Shown in pieces: positions 22,445-34,055 of a DNA stretch of 64,000 nt. Where the stretch lies: assembly GCA_963682025.1 (NCBI GenBank), contig OY821520.1:487001-551000 (forward strand), written 5' to 3'. The number at the start of each line of letters is the position of its first letter. Position 1 is the stretch's first letter. Position numbers and translations under genes: made by a program. The notes below the pieces were generated by a model. That model did not search any database and was not told where the DNA came from. It saw only the letters and a list, made by a program, of their open reading frames with translations. The stretch comes from Cordilura impudica (taxonomy: Eukaryota; Arthropoda; Insecta; Diptera; Scathophagidae).

Positions 22445-23190
22445 CACATCTTGTAGACCAAACATGGCAGCCATAAGTCATTATTGGTCTTATACACATT
22501 TTGTAAAGCAAAATCTAATTTTTCAAGTTAAGACTTGATTTGCGATTCAATTTGACTGTGTCAAGGAGAGGTATTTCTAATCCTTGTAGGGAAACTGCGA
22601 TATTGGGAATTCTCTCTGGCAATTAATTATAAGGGAAAATGATTGCTTTTGTTTTTGCTTCATTAATTTTGATTTTCCATTTGGTGAAGAATTTATGAGC
22701 GTAAATAAGTGCTCCTTTCATTCTTTTGATAATAGCATTAGAGACTTTTCCTCTGGGTCTTATGGTTCTATTATTTGCGCTGCAGATTGATCTCTTAAAT
22801 CTTTTGAAGTCAGATGTTTATATAGATTACAATGTTGTAGATAAAATTGATCCTTGTGGTACATCAGCCAGGAGTCTGCGTTGAGTAGAGCAACCGTTGT
22901 CAATGTTTACTACAAATCTTCTTTCGTGTGAAAAACTATTTATTAATTTCTGAAGATAAATTAGGTAACCAAACATATTCAGCTTAGAGATCAAACCATA
23001 ATGCCAAATAGAGTCAAAGGCTTTTTTCTATGTCTAAAAATACTATTCCAGTTATTTCTGTCATTGAAAATGTGACAATTTATTAATATAGTCAGCTGTT
23101 TAAGAATATAATTTATTAAATTTCTTTCGGACGGAATAAAACATGTTTGTAGTTTTCTCCATTTAATTTCCCAACTACCACACATTATAT
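22445..23190 (-). pseudogene. LINE reverse transcriptase relic
   Basis: On the minus strand from about 23185 the frames give QLTILINCHIFNDRNNW, a frameshift, then KAFDSIWHYGLISKLNMFGY, QKLINSFSHERRFVVNI and RRLLADVPQGSILS. These match RT motifs 3-5 of Jockey/CR1-like LINEs (KAFDSVWH..GL and GVPQGSILSP). Downstream, ALIYAHKFFTKWKIKINEAK and TKAIIFPYN match the thumb region. The YADD catalytic box between them is not recognisable. It is a pseudogene with at least one frameshift and several stops. Confidence 0.75.
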
Positions 23191-23235
23191 TTGAATATTT
23201 CTTTACGTCTCGTGTTAAATTTGCAATATAATCAG

Positions 23236-23833
23236 CCCTGTTCTTGAAATGTTGTTATTTGAATAAGAGTGAATTTAAAATCACATGAAATTGAAATTTT
23301 GGGTTTCTTGAAACCACTTTTTTTATTTATTTAATGGAAACATGTTTGAGTTAAGAACCTTTATTTGCAATAATTAGTGCATAAAGAATCTATGTTATAA
23401 TTGAAAAAATTATAATGGAAAATAGATTGTGTAAATAAAAAGTTTTTATTATAGTCATAGAACAGCATCATCGCAAAAAGTGTGTTTTATTAACATCGAC
23501 CGCTTATTACGAGTTTTTTTTTAAATCAGCGCAAAATGTAGACGTTTTTTAAAATCGTTTTTTTTTCATAAAATTAATGTCTAATTTTTTAAAATAATGA
23601 CAAGGTTCAATAAAAAACATGTTAGAGTTTAAATATCAATTAGTTTTTTTTATCTCTTAAGACCTGCTTAGTAGAAAAAAAGGGCATTTGTTTTGATTTC
23701 ACAAAGCCTTTTCTATGTGAATTAAAACGAGAAAAAATATTCTTATTAAAATTAGAGTACAGCAAAAAACTCGTAGATTTAAGAATTTTTTCATTTACGA
23801 GTTTTTTTTGTGATAGTGGTTTCAAGAACAGGG
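23236..23833. mobile_element. ~600-bp MITE with CCCTGTTCTTGAAA ends
   Basis: CCCTGTTCTTGAAA at 23236-23249 and its exact reverse complement TTTCAAGAACAGGG at 23820-23833 bound the segment. TTACGAGTTTTTTT occurs near both ends. No target duplication could be set. Interior noncoding. The terminal CCCTG suggests a hAT-like nonautonomous element, but this is only a guess. Confidence 0.55.
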
Positions 23834-24755
23834 GTAAATATTGGACACTGGGAATATGTTAAAAGTCATTTAAAATTTGTTAATTACGAACTTTAGAAAC
23901 TGCTAATTACGAACTTAATAACTTCCTTGATCTCTTTGTATGTTTGTTTGTTTGATGCAGTATATCTTTTTCAATTTGGAATTGTTATACATATTATTAT
24001 ATTTGTGAATGTGTTATACCTTTTGGTTGTTGAATTAGTTTATATTGTGAAATTTTTAACGTTTTTATACTTTAGGGTTGTTAAATTAGCTGCAATAATC
24101 TTTATTTCAATACACTCATACCTCACACCGTTTTTGTCTTACTCCGTTTTTGTGATTGTATTGTGAAATAGATTTTTACCCCCACCCTGAGCGCATAGAT
24201 GTTTCTACATCAAAAATTAGTAGTAGTTGCAACCAAAAATGCACAATGTAAATGCACGGAGATTTACGTAATATCTGCAAAAGAGATTTAAAGAAAAAGC
24301 CAGGCTAAAAAACCCCCGTCTAAATCCACTCTATAAGGTGCTTAGTTGTTTTTAATTTAGGTTGCGCAAAATATTTCATAAATTTAAAAATATTTCTTTT
24401 ATGCTTAAAAGGGTATAAATATGTTTTTGTATATGTGTTTGTGTGTGAGTGTGAGCGTGTCGATTAGGGTATGCGTATATTTAAGCAATCTTAGCGCATA
24501 GCTCCTTGGGCAATATTGTTTTAAAAATAGAAAACTTTTTTTAAGTAGTTTTATGGAAAAAAAACACCTCTCGCATCAAACACTCTTTCTAAATTATTCC
24601 AGATAAATATACTTATATAAAGTTAATTAATATTATTGTAAAACATTGTACGGAACATTACGGTGTGATGTTGTTTAACCATTTAAAATGGACTTGTATA
24701 TGTATTATAGCTATGAAATGTTATACAATGAGAAATCTATCCTTATTCTTTCAAA
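23834..24755. other. AT-rich spacer with a ~90-bp segment also found at 60.1-60.2 kb
   Basis: 24132-24210 (CGTTTTTGTGATTGTATTGTG, AAATAGATTTTTACCCCC, GCGCATAGATGTTT) recurs inverted at about 60140-60215. It is probably a fragment of an unrecognised dispersed repeat. Otherwise nothing coding. Confidence 0.5.
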
Positions 24756-25016
24756 TCAATTTCATCGCCATCAAATTAATCCTCCATTTTTAGTTTGTTG
24801 AAGAGTAAGAAGGCACACGGTGCTAAATTAGGCTAATACGGATGGAATTCATAATGCACCACACTACGAAAATCTATATCTCTACGATTTTGGCGATATT
24901 TTATTAATTAATTGATTTTTTTGCAGTCATAGGAAGAGATCCAGGTCTCATCCCCCGTCTGGAACCAATCGAGATTTGACAGTATCAGCAAGATCTAATT
25001 ACACAGTACAACAGCC
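24755..25016 (-). pseudogene. Mariner transposase relic (host site of element 2)
   Basis: The minus strand reads FQTGDETWISSYDCKKI (about 24920-24970), the first catalytic aspartate block of mariner transposases (TGDETWI). After a deletion it reads HYEFHPY-stop-PNLAPCAFLLFN and KLKMED, the SPDLAPCD block with the third catalytic residue region. Here a stop replaces the serine and alanine replaces the last aspartate. The second aspartate region is deleted. The long-TIR transposon at 25019-28274 sits just upstream of the DETW block, so it probably inserted into this older copy. Confidence 0.7.
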
Positions 25017-25018
25017 AA

Positions 25019-28000
25019 TCTGGGGGGTGAGAAATTCCAAGTCAGGGTGATGGTACTAGGTCAGTATAGTAAAACCCTCAAAGGGTTTGGCCTTCGTATG
25101 TGTCAGTTTTTTTTATGACCTTTTAAATTTTTTCCTTATCTTGATGTTTTTTCGCTTAGTTGTAACATATTGGCAAAAACGTAGTTTAACATAACTCGAA
25201 AACCACTTTTACGATTTTGATGAAACAAATTTAGAAAAATTAAGAATTACAATTTCTCTAATCTGTTTCTATACCGTTTTCCTATATGTGTAACACTTTC
25301 GAAGTTAAAAATGAATGTATGAAGGGAAAAAAGAATTTTTTGCCTAAAAATTTAAATATTTTTTTTTTTTAATTCATAAAAAATCCAAAATGGAAAAAAG
25401 TGCCAAAACTAATTACTTTCGCGTAAAGTCACATAACTCATGAGCAAAAAAAGGCATAGATCATGAAAATCGATGCACGCGTTTCTCATTTATTCACAAT
25501 TAGGTAAATGTATGAATTTAAAAAATTTGCTCCAGATATGCACAACATTATTTGGAGAAAACATTGACACTCACAAGCCGAACTCTCTCATATTTTTCTA
25601 CTGTACTAAAAGAGAAATATTGATGTGGCAACACTGGTTCTGTAATGTTCACATAAAACATGCATTGTCATTATACTTCTTCTCTTTCTCACACTGGTTC
25701 TGTGATTTTTGTCATTCAACAAGTGCCGACGAACGCGAACAGTAAAAGTGATTTTTCTCCAGTTTTTTAAAAGTGAACAAAAGTGAACAGAATATGGAAC
25801 TGTGCAAGCCAGATATAAATAGCTTTTGCTACTGCTGTGGTCAATATGTCTCAACACATAAAAAAAGGGGAAATTTCAGTACTGATTTTGTTCAAACATA
25901 CGAGATGTACTTCAACCAAAATGTTATTGTGAACGAAAATTGGGTACCAAATAAGTGTGTAAAAGCTGCTACAACCGTCTAATGGATTGGAAAAATAGAA
26001 GACGTGAAAGTATGCCATTCGGTATCCCAATGACTAATCCTGGCGAAGGTCACAATCCATTGAATTGCTATGCATGTGCGAATAAAGGAGCCGCAAAAAG
26101 GATAAGAAAATCGTATAATTACGTTGGTGTTGCAAGTGCCGCAACACCATTGCCTCATTCGGACCACATTCCTGTGCCAAAAGCTTCTAGCCCAGATATT
26201 TTCTCTTCTACGACTGCTCCGACATATCATGCACGTGATGATCCCCCATATGAGCCATCAGTATCCAATGAGCCAATTTTAACAAATCAAAATAAGCTTG
26301 ATTCAATTGTTGCCAAGTTGGAATTAACACAGCATAAATCGGAAGAGCTGGCTTCCATTTTGAAATCAAACAATTTGTTGGCACCCGGTGTGAAAGTCAC
26401 AGCTTATCGAAGTCGTCAGGCAGCACTCCAAAGTTTATTCCTTGTGAATGATGAAAAAACTTCTGCATATTGCCCGGATGTAGGAAAATTGATGGACGCA
26501 ATAGAAATAAAATATGAAGCAGATGACTGAAGATTATTTATTGACAGTTCAAAACTCAGCTTGAAGGCGGTTTTACTGCATAAGACCAATAAAAAACCTT
26601 CAGTTCCAATCGCCTATAGTACAGAAACGAAAGAAACATATGATGCACTGGAAAATATTTTAAAAATGGTTAACTACGCCAAACATATGTGGCGCATATG
26701 CTACGATTTAAAAGTTGTAGCAATGCTTTGCGGTCTTCAAAGCGGCTATATAAAATATATGTGCTTTTTGTGCGATTGGGACACACGATTTTCCGGTGAC
26801 CAATATGCATGCCACGGATGGAAACTCAGAGAGCACAGCAGGTTACAAACGGCCAATATTATTCGTGAGCCTCTAGTGCCGAAGGAGAAGATATTGCTGC
26901 CTCCACTGCATATTAAACTTGGAATTGTTAAGAATTTTATCAAAACTGTCGCCAAAAGAGATGAAGTTTTCTTGTGTTTGAAACTAATTTACCCGAGACT
27001 CAACGAAAGTAAAATTAAAGAAGGTAAGTTATAATATCACATTCATTTCCCATGATTTTCCATCTTAACAAATTAATTTTTTCCAATCAGGCGTACTAAA
27101 TGGTCCAGATATACGAAAGCTGATTAAAAGTGACGCATTCAACAATCTTCTGATTGACGCTGAATTGAATGCATGGCAGGCAATCAAAGAAGTAATAGAA
27201 GGCTTGTTGGGAAAGCATCGTTCTAACAACTACGATGTTTCTGTCGCAGGGATGTTAAGAGCATTCTCGGAAATTGGTGTCCACATGTCCTTGAAAATCC
27301 ATTATTTACATCATCATCTAGACTACTTCAGCAAACAATTGGCTACCGAATCTGATGAACAAGGTGAACGCTATCATCAAGTTGCTATGCCATTTGAAAT
27401 GAGGTAATACTGATTTTTTATTTTTTCAAACTCATTTTAATAAAACAAAAACTTACAGATATAGAGGAAAAAAGTCGCCGAGTGCAATAATTGCGGAAAT
27501 TTGCTGGTGGAGTAAGCTTGTGTGGCAAGACAAGGATGATCTTGATGATAAAGAATTTTCAGGAGATGCAGAAGGGCCAACAGTGGAGTCACACATTGAC
27601 AATATGTGTGGTTCAGAAACTGATGATAGCGATGAATGCGATGCCACTAGTCCCGAACAACCACCATCGAAAAAGTCTAGGCAATATTTATTAAAATAAA
27701 TAAAAATAAAATTTATAAAAAAGGCGATAAATGACACTTTTTTGAATAAAAACAAATATCAATATTCCTGTCAAAATGGGATACCTTCACTTAATTGTAA
27801 ATAAAAGCAGAACGCGTTAATAGATTTCTATGATCTATGTCGCATTTTGTTTATAGGTTATGTGACTTTACATAAAATTAATAACACTTGATCCTTTTTT
27901 CCGTTTTGGATTTTTTATGAATTTAAAAAAAAAAAATTTAATTTTTAGGCAAAAAAATATTTTTTTTTCTCCACAAATTTATTTTTACCGGCAAAACTGT

Positions 28001-28274
28001 TGATTATAAAGCAAAACGTTATATGAACGGATTAAAGAAATTGTAATTCTAATTTTTTGAGTTTGTTTCATCAAAATCGGACAAGTGGTTCTCGAGTTAT
28101 GTTAATCTACGTTTTTGCCAAAATGTTACAACTAAGCAAAAAAACATCAAGATAAGGAAAAAATTTAAAAGGTCATAAAAAAAAAACTGACACATACGAA
28201 CGCCAAACCCTTTGAGGGTTTTACTATAGTGACCTAGTTCCATCACCCTGACTTGGAATTTCTCACCCCCCAGA
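25019..28274 (+). mobile_element. Long-TIR DNA transposon 'element 2' (about 3.26 kb)
   Basis: The ends TCTGGGGGGTGAGAAATTCC (25019) and its reverse complement (ending 28274) are perfect over 20 bases. The inverted similarity continues with indels for about 480 bp on each side, for example ACCCTCAAAGGGTTTGG with CCAAACCCTTTGAGGGT, and AACATAACTCGAAAACCAC with GTGGTTCTCGAGTTATGTT. CAA borders both ends and may be a 3-bp target duplication. The interior carries a single three-exon gene with two disabling lesions. The architecture (very long TIRs, one intron-containing gene) parallels element 1 but the protein is different. Confidence 0.85.
25794..27699 (+). pseudogene. Element 2 putative transposase, three exons, disrupted
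   Basis: Start ATG at 25794. Exon 1 runs to 27023 (donor GTAAGT), exon 2 is 27091-27403 (acceptor TCCAATCAG, donor GTAATA), and exon 3 is 27459-27699 ending TAA. The intact protein would be about 595 aa. Features: an N-terminal Cys cluster (FCYCCGQY, then CKSCYNRLMDW and NCYACAN), SGYIKYMCFLCDWDTRF, LLPPLHIKLGIVKNFIK, LKIHYLHHHLDYF, EQGERYHQ and an acidic tail. Two lesions: a single-base loss near 25953-25955 breaks the first Cys cluster, and TGA at 26528-26530 stands where relatives have Trp before RLFIDSSK. This family is widespread as uncharacterised proteins in arthropods and Hydra (from memory). The TIRs argue that it is a transposase. It is probably inactive here. Confidence 0.75.
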
Positions 28275-30500
28275 CAATAATCCCAAAAATGTTCCACAGT
28301 GTTATCTATCCAAAATGTTTTTCTCATTCAGAGCTTTCTTTGTCTTCAACACTTTCTCTGCCTTGTTGGAACTATTTGTATCACATGTAAAAATTTTTTC
28401 ATCTTAAAAAAATTTCATGGAACTTCTTTCTCCAACAAAATCAGACATTGTCAAAATCATTAAATTCACTTACAGTTGTTTACACTAGTGAACCAATGAG
28501 ATTAAAATGAAATTTGCCACCGATATTTAAAACAGTACCGCGAACCTGAAAAATTCGTGGTATTACATGCAAAATATTTATTTTTTACAAAAATAAAAAA
28601 AACTTGAAAATTTTATTGAAGAAATTTATCATGAAAAAATAATTTTATATTTACCTAATTTTTATAGTGGCAACTTAGATATTTGCCAAAAATTTAAAAA
28701 TTCAAATCATATTTTGTTCTTAACATTTTCGACTATAAACAGCTTATGAATAAATTAATATTTCTTTTTAAGGTTTTCTAAGCCCCAAAATTAATTAACT
28801 TTGCTAAAAATCTAGATAAAAGTAAATAAATAAAAAACCCGAAATTAAGTGAATCACAGGTATTTGTTACAAATTTCGATATTTTTAATTTATTTTTATC
28901 TTGATTTTTCAAAATGACAACTTTGACCACCGATATATCAGCTGAAAATGCGCAAAATTTTCCGTATTCTATTAAAGGAAAATATATTTAAATTATTACA
29001 TATTATTTTAAAACCAACTTAGCTTATTTATTTAAAATACAAAAAACTAATTCCGAACTAATGCTAAATTTGTGGCACTGACTGTATAAAATTTACATCT
29101 TCTCTTCTAAATGACTTTTTATTTTCACGCCGTGGTTTTGCCAACAAGTTTGTATCGGTGGCTGTGTTTTTGGGATGGCATTATAACTTTTATTTATTTT
29201 TTTATCTTGTTTATGTGTGCAAAAGAATTTTTATATTCATTTAACATCGTTTCAACCGGTAATGGATGAATAATATATAAATATATATATATATCTATAT
29301 GTATATAATGTTTTTTTTATTATTTTTTTTTTTCTTTTAAGCTCATTGTATAGGCATATGGTTTTGAAAAAGACGGGGAATTTTACTGTGTATATATTCA
29401 CAGGGCTGGTGAACAGTAAATAAGCGTAACAAAAAATGCTGTTGTGAATAAATGATTTAATTTAATTTTTATTTAAACCACAGAAATATTTTTATAGCAT
29501 TTGTATTTCAACCTTTTGGTACTATACATACTTTTCTTAATTAATAAATATAAATCTCTAGAACTATTCGGAAGTTTACAACGTCCTTCAAAAAGTATAC
29601 GTTTAATGAAGCAAATTTTAATTACATTATTTGTTTTTGCCTTCTCAAAATGTTTACATAATCTACGAGATTTCACAAGTTTTATATAATGTAGTAGAAA
29701 CCATTGAAGGCAGACAAGCTCGGCAAAAGCCGTATTTTTTTGGGAAAGAGAAAAGAAAAAGGGTTGATAAATATTATGGAGACTTTGCACGATCAACTTC
29801 GTGACAGCATAAATGACGCCAAACGATGAGATCATCAAGAAAGAAATCGTTAGGGTATGAAAAAGCTATCCAGCGATTGCTCACAACGCACCAAAGTCCA
29901 AAGAACGGGCAAAACAGTGAACTTCTCCGGGTGAACGTTTCATGCTAAGCAAATAACATGGTAAAATTTATTTATTTGACATAAGCTTTAAATATGTGTA
30001 CTTTTTATTTTCAACATGAAATTATAAAGTCATAATATGTATGTAATATACCTTTGTTATTGAATAGATACGAATATTTAATAAGACTTCGTATTCATAA
30101 AGATTCAATATAAGTGTAAAAAGTATTAATCTTTTATATTTGATTTGTGTTTTTTAGCTGGAAACATAATTTTCTTCTTTCTGGTTTTATAGTTACCCAA
30201 TTGATTTTTATTAAGAAAAATAATTCTATTCAAGTTCTATTCAAATAATCACATATAAGATTTCTAAATCTTCTGAAGCATAGAAATCACAATAAAGTTA
30301 CGGGAATATAAAAATTATTTGATAGTGCATTGTTAAACGTTCAATATATTGAAAGTCTGATAAAAATAACTTATTTTTATTAAATTTATTTGGAGTTGAC
30401 AGTTGAACGATTTGAAAAAGACTAACTATTCAAAGTAAATAATCTAACCCATAAAGACAAAGTTTTTATTAAAACTCTTTCTTTCCTTATGCATATGAGG
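28275..30500. other. AT-rich noncoding stretch
   Basis: No supported gene. (TA)n near 29277-29300 and long T runs near 29310-29335. The first ~200 bases may be the other half of the mariner relic, but I could not read a convincing frame. CAGGGCTGGTGAACAG at 29401 looks like a hAT terminus without partner. Confidence 0.4.
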
Positions 30501-30509
30501 TTTTAATAT

Positions 30510-31170
30510 CTCCGTCTGTGCGTGACTGTGTGTGACTATCTTAAAATTAATCTTTGGCCACAACAAGTCTATCGACCAAGTTTCAGATCGATCGGATAAG
30601 TAGAAATGTGTTTTAAATCACTCCGTGACTGTGCGTGACTATACGTAACTGTGCTGCGTGACTATGTCGAAATTAATATTTCTTTACAGCAAGTATACCG
30701 ACCAAGTTTCAGAATGATTGGATGAGGCGAAATCCGTTTTAAGTCTCTCCGTGACTGTGCGTGACCATGCATGACTGTGCGTGACCAAGTCAAAGTTAAT
30801 ATTTTTTCACAGCAAGTGTATGGACCAAGTTTCAGATGGATTGGAATAGGGGAAATGGCATTTATACCACTCCGTGACTGTGCATGACTATTCGTGACTG
30901 TGCGTGACTATGCGTGACTGTGCGTGACTATGTCAAAGTTAATCTTTTTTCATAGCAAGTCTATCGACCAAGTTTCAGATCGATCTGTTTAAGTCTCTCC
31001 GTGACTGTGCGTGACCATGCATGACTGTGCGTGACCAAGTCAAAGTTAATCTTTTTTCACAGCAAGTGTATGGACCAAGTTTCGGATGGATTGGATTAGG
31101 GGAAATGGCATTTATACCACTCCGTAACTGTGCTTGGTTATGCGTGACTGTGCGTGACTACCCCAAAATT
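30510..31170. repeat. Complex minisatellite, ~125-bp units with GTGACTGTGC decamers
   Basis: Unit starts (CTCCGT) lie at 30510, 30621, 30747, 30870, 30997 and 31120, giving spacings of 111, 126, 123, 127 and 123. Each unit has several GTGACTGTGC/GTGACTATGC decamers, then AAAGTTAAT.TTTTT.CA.AGCAAGT.TA and GACCAAGTTTCAGA.GGATTGG. Units 3+4 and 5+6 are more alike than neighbours, so there is a ~250-bp higher-order repeat. The open frame at 31021-31209 is a by-product. Confidence 0.85.
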
Positions 31171-31367
31171 AACAGAGACAGAGAGTATGAGTTAAAAGAC
31201 AGAATTTAAAAATCACAGAAAATAACTCATTCAAAATACATAGGAAAATAAAAAATCAAATTCCGTCCGATTCCGATTTGGAATCAATCCCCCCAAAGAG
31301 ATGTCAATGCTTCAAATTAACAATTCAGATTATTTTATAAATATCTTCCAAACAAAAGCATAATCAA

Positions 31368-32152
31368 ACAAGTAAGAAAATTATAGTCGGTCTAGATATG
31401 ATACCCTATACCATGCGTTTAGAGACCCTATCTCTCAGACCCAACTAACTGGATATAGAAAATAAGCATAAACCAAATTTGAGTGGGATTTTTCTTAATT
31501 TTTTTGGCTGCAGATATGAAAAATTTCATATCGGATGCTATATCTATATGGGGACTAGGCCCAAATATGGACCGAGCCTGACTATGTTTGGTAAAGTCTC
31601 TTGTATTTAGCAAAAATGTATACAAACAAAATTTGAGAACAATCAGTGCAATATTTTTGTTATTTGATAGATTTAAGTGAAGATCGGGAAGCAGCTCTAT
31701 ATGGGCCCTATGACTAAGAGTTGTCCCATAGGGATCATTTTTGGACTACTCATTAATGGATTTAATAAACGCATACAAACCCAATTTGAATAAGATCTGT
31801 ATGACAATTTGGATCTTATGGCAATTTATGTCGATTTCATAGGGGTCATTTGTATGGGGGGCTAGGTCTGAACATGGACCGATTCTCACCAATTTCAATA
31901 GCGTTCATCTTATGGCCGATAAAAGCTTATATACCAAATTTCGTCAAAATATATTCATATTTGCGACCTGCAGTTTGATTACAAGCTTTACATGGACACG
32001 CAGACGGACGGACGGACATCGTTAAATCGAATCAGATAGTGATTGTGATTCGATCGGTATAATAAAAGATGGGTCTAGGTCAAATATTTTTGGGAGTTAC
32101 AAACAGCAGCACAAAGTCATTATACCCAAACCACATAGTGGTATAGGGTATA
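31368..32152 (+). repeat. Mini-me-like repeat, full plus copy
   Basis: Begins ACAAGTAAGAAAATTATAG, but the second half of the palindrome is deleted (AGTCGGTCTAGATATG). ACGCAGACGGACGGACGGAC lies near 31998, and it ends GTGGTATAGGGTATA. Noncoding. Confidence 0.85.
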
Positions 32153-32953
32153 AATGTAAATAGAGATAAGTGTAGTTCCTAGAGAAATAATCAAGGACGG
32201 AAAATAATTGTTATTTTTTTCTTTCAAAAGAAAAGTTGCGTCAAAATTCCCTTTATCCATTGGTCACCGTAACCAATATTAATGAGAAATATTTATTTTT
32301 TTTTGGTTATGAATAACTATTTAAACAACCAACCAAATTTTTTGCCCACCAATAATAATTATTGAAAGTATTTTATTTTTTGGTTATCGCTACCCGAATA
32401 TTTATTATATTTTTGATGTAATGGATGCGTTTCTAAGGTGTTTGAAGGATAAGGAACTTAAATAACTTTGGTAAAGTAAAGAAAAACGGTCAGTTTTGTA
32501 AGAAATGTTTATTAATTATATAAATAAGATATTATTTAATTCAAAAGTTGATTAAAATTAAACTTTAAGTAGTTTAATTAACGTAGTTCAATAATTAAAC
32601 TACAAACCTTTTAGAAATGCATTCATTACATGAAAAATATGATATATATCCGGGTAGCGATAACCAAAAAATAAAATTACTTTCAATAATGGTTATTAGT
32701 AGACCTCGGAATTTGCATATTAGCATATTTTTTTAGAATGAATATATGAAACTTGTGATTGCAGCAAAAATTCGTTTCGTGGAAATAGAATCGAAAAACG
32801 TGTGCATATTTATTTTTTTGTTTGCATATATGCATAAAAAGAATATGTTAAAAATATGTAAAAAATATTCAAAATGTGCCAAAAATATGTTAAATATGCT
32901 AAAAATATGCAAACTATGCTAAAAGTATGCAAAATATGTTAAGTAAATATATC

Positions 32954-33301
32954 GCACCTGTACCTCTAAAGTGTGTCAACTCAAAATTTACAAATTTTCA
33001 GTAGACGCAAAAAATGGTTTTTTTTAATATTTACTATAAAATTTAAAAACAGTTGTTTCATTGTAACGAATTGCGAATAATAAGTATACAACAGTAGTTG
33101 TTTTTGTGATTTTTCAGTGATCATCAAAAATAAAAAGTTTTTTGGGTGCAAGTCAAAATATGTCTTTTTAGTGGATTCTAAAGATTTTACGAAAGACTAG
33201 AAAAACCGATGTAAGATTAGATATGACCACTGTGTATCGTTTTCTTGCAAAAAGTGAAAATTGAAAAATTTTGAGTTGGCTCACTTTAGAGGTACAGGTG
33301 C
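32954..33301. mobile_element. 348-bp MITE with GCACCTGTACCTCTAAAGTG ends
   Basis: GCACCTGTACCTCTAAAGTG at 32954-32973 and its reverse complement at 33282-33301 are perfect TIRs. Inside them TCAACTCAAAATTT and AAATTTTGAGTTG are also inverted. Interior noncoding. It lies in the hAT's 3' flank, outside the coding region. Confidence 0.8.
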
Positions 33302-33539
33302 AATATCTTCATAATAAATGAAACACGATTTAATTGCTAATAGACAAAGAAATAATTCCATGAACTAGAGATTTAGTTATTATTTCACTATTTCATTTTT
33401 ATTATTATTGTTGTTCTATTTTTGTCTGGTATTAAAAATTTAAAAATAAAAAGTTAATAAGTATAAAGATAATTTAATATTATCATTACAAAAAAGTGCA
33501 AATTATTGAGCATAATTAGTTGTACAATATATAATGATA

Positions 33540-34013
33540 ATCTTTTCTAAAATTGTTATTGTTAGGCTTTGTCGTTTTTCACTAAAAATCATCTTATATG
33601 CTGAGAAGCTTCATTCTACATGACACGATGTGATAAGTGCGTATTTATATATTTGAATATTTTCATATTCAACTGGTTCAATTGATGATACATCTTCTGT
33701 TCCGATATTAATTATATTATTTAATTTTAAAATAATTTTAAAATCCGGATTTCTCTTTATTATTGCATCAAATTTCTCTTTTAATTCAAATCCAATTGAA
33801 CCAGTTGTATCTTGAATAACGTTTGCCGCTTCTTCATATAATTCTATCGATTTAGCCAAGGGTAGACTTTTCGCCTCTAAACATGTTATTATTTCTTGCA
33901 GCTTATTAAAATTTGACTTTATGTATAAAAGATCGGCAAATAGCTTTGGATTCTTGAGAAGCTCCGTTGCCCGCTTTATCGATTCTGCTTCTTCAGGATC
34001 AAGCATATCAATA
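33540..34013 (-). pseudogene. hAT transposase, C-terminal exon with dimerisation domain
   Basis: After a likely acceptor (CTCTTTTAG at about 34014) the minus strand reads VIDMLDPEEAESIKRATELL, an acidic helical region, FKIILKLNNIINIGTED and YKYALITSCHVE. Then TGA (33611-33613) stands in place of the conserved arginine before SFSAYKMIFSEKRQSL. This is the C-terminal 'TSC.VERSFS.YK' hAT dimerisation signature of the CGGBP1/ZBED-related group. The stop removes about the last 20 residues of the signature. The N-terminal part of the same gene is at 35162-36080. Confidence 0.75.
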
Positions 34014-34055
34014 ACCTAAAAGAGATGTTGAATTGAAAAATCAGTATTTTTTTAA

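Noticed and set aside
23927..24166. Hydrophobic 79-codon frame as a membrane protein
   Set aside because: T-rich low-complexity sequence gives Phe/Leu/Val-rich translations; part of it is a dispersed repeat.
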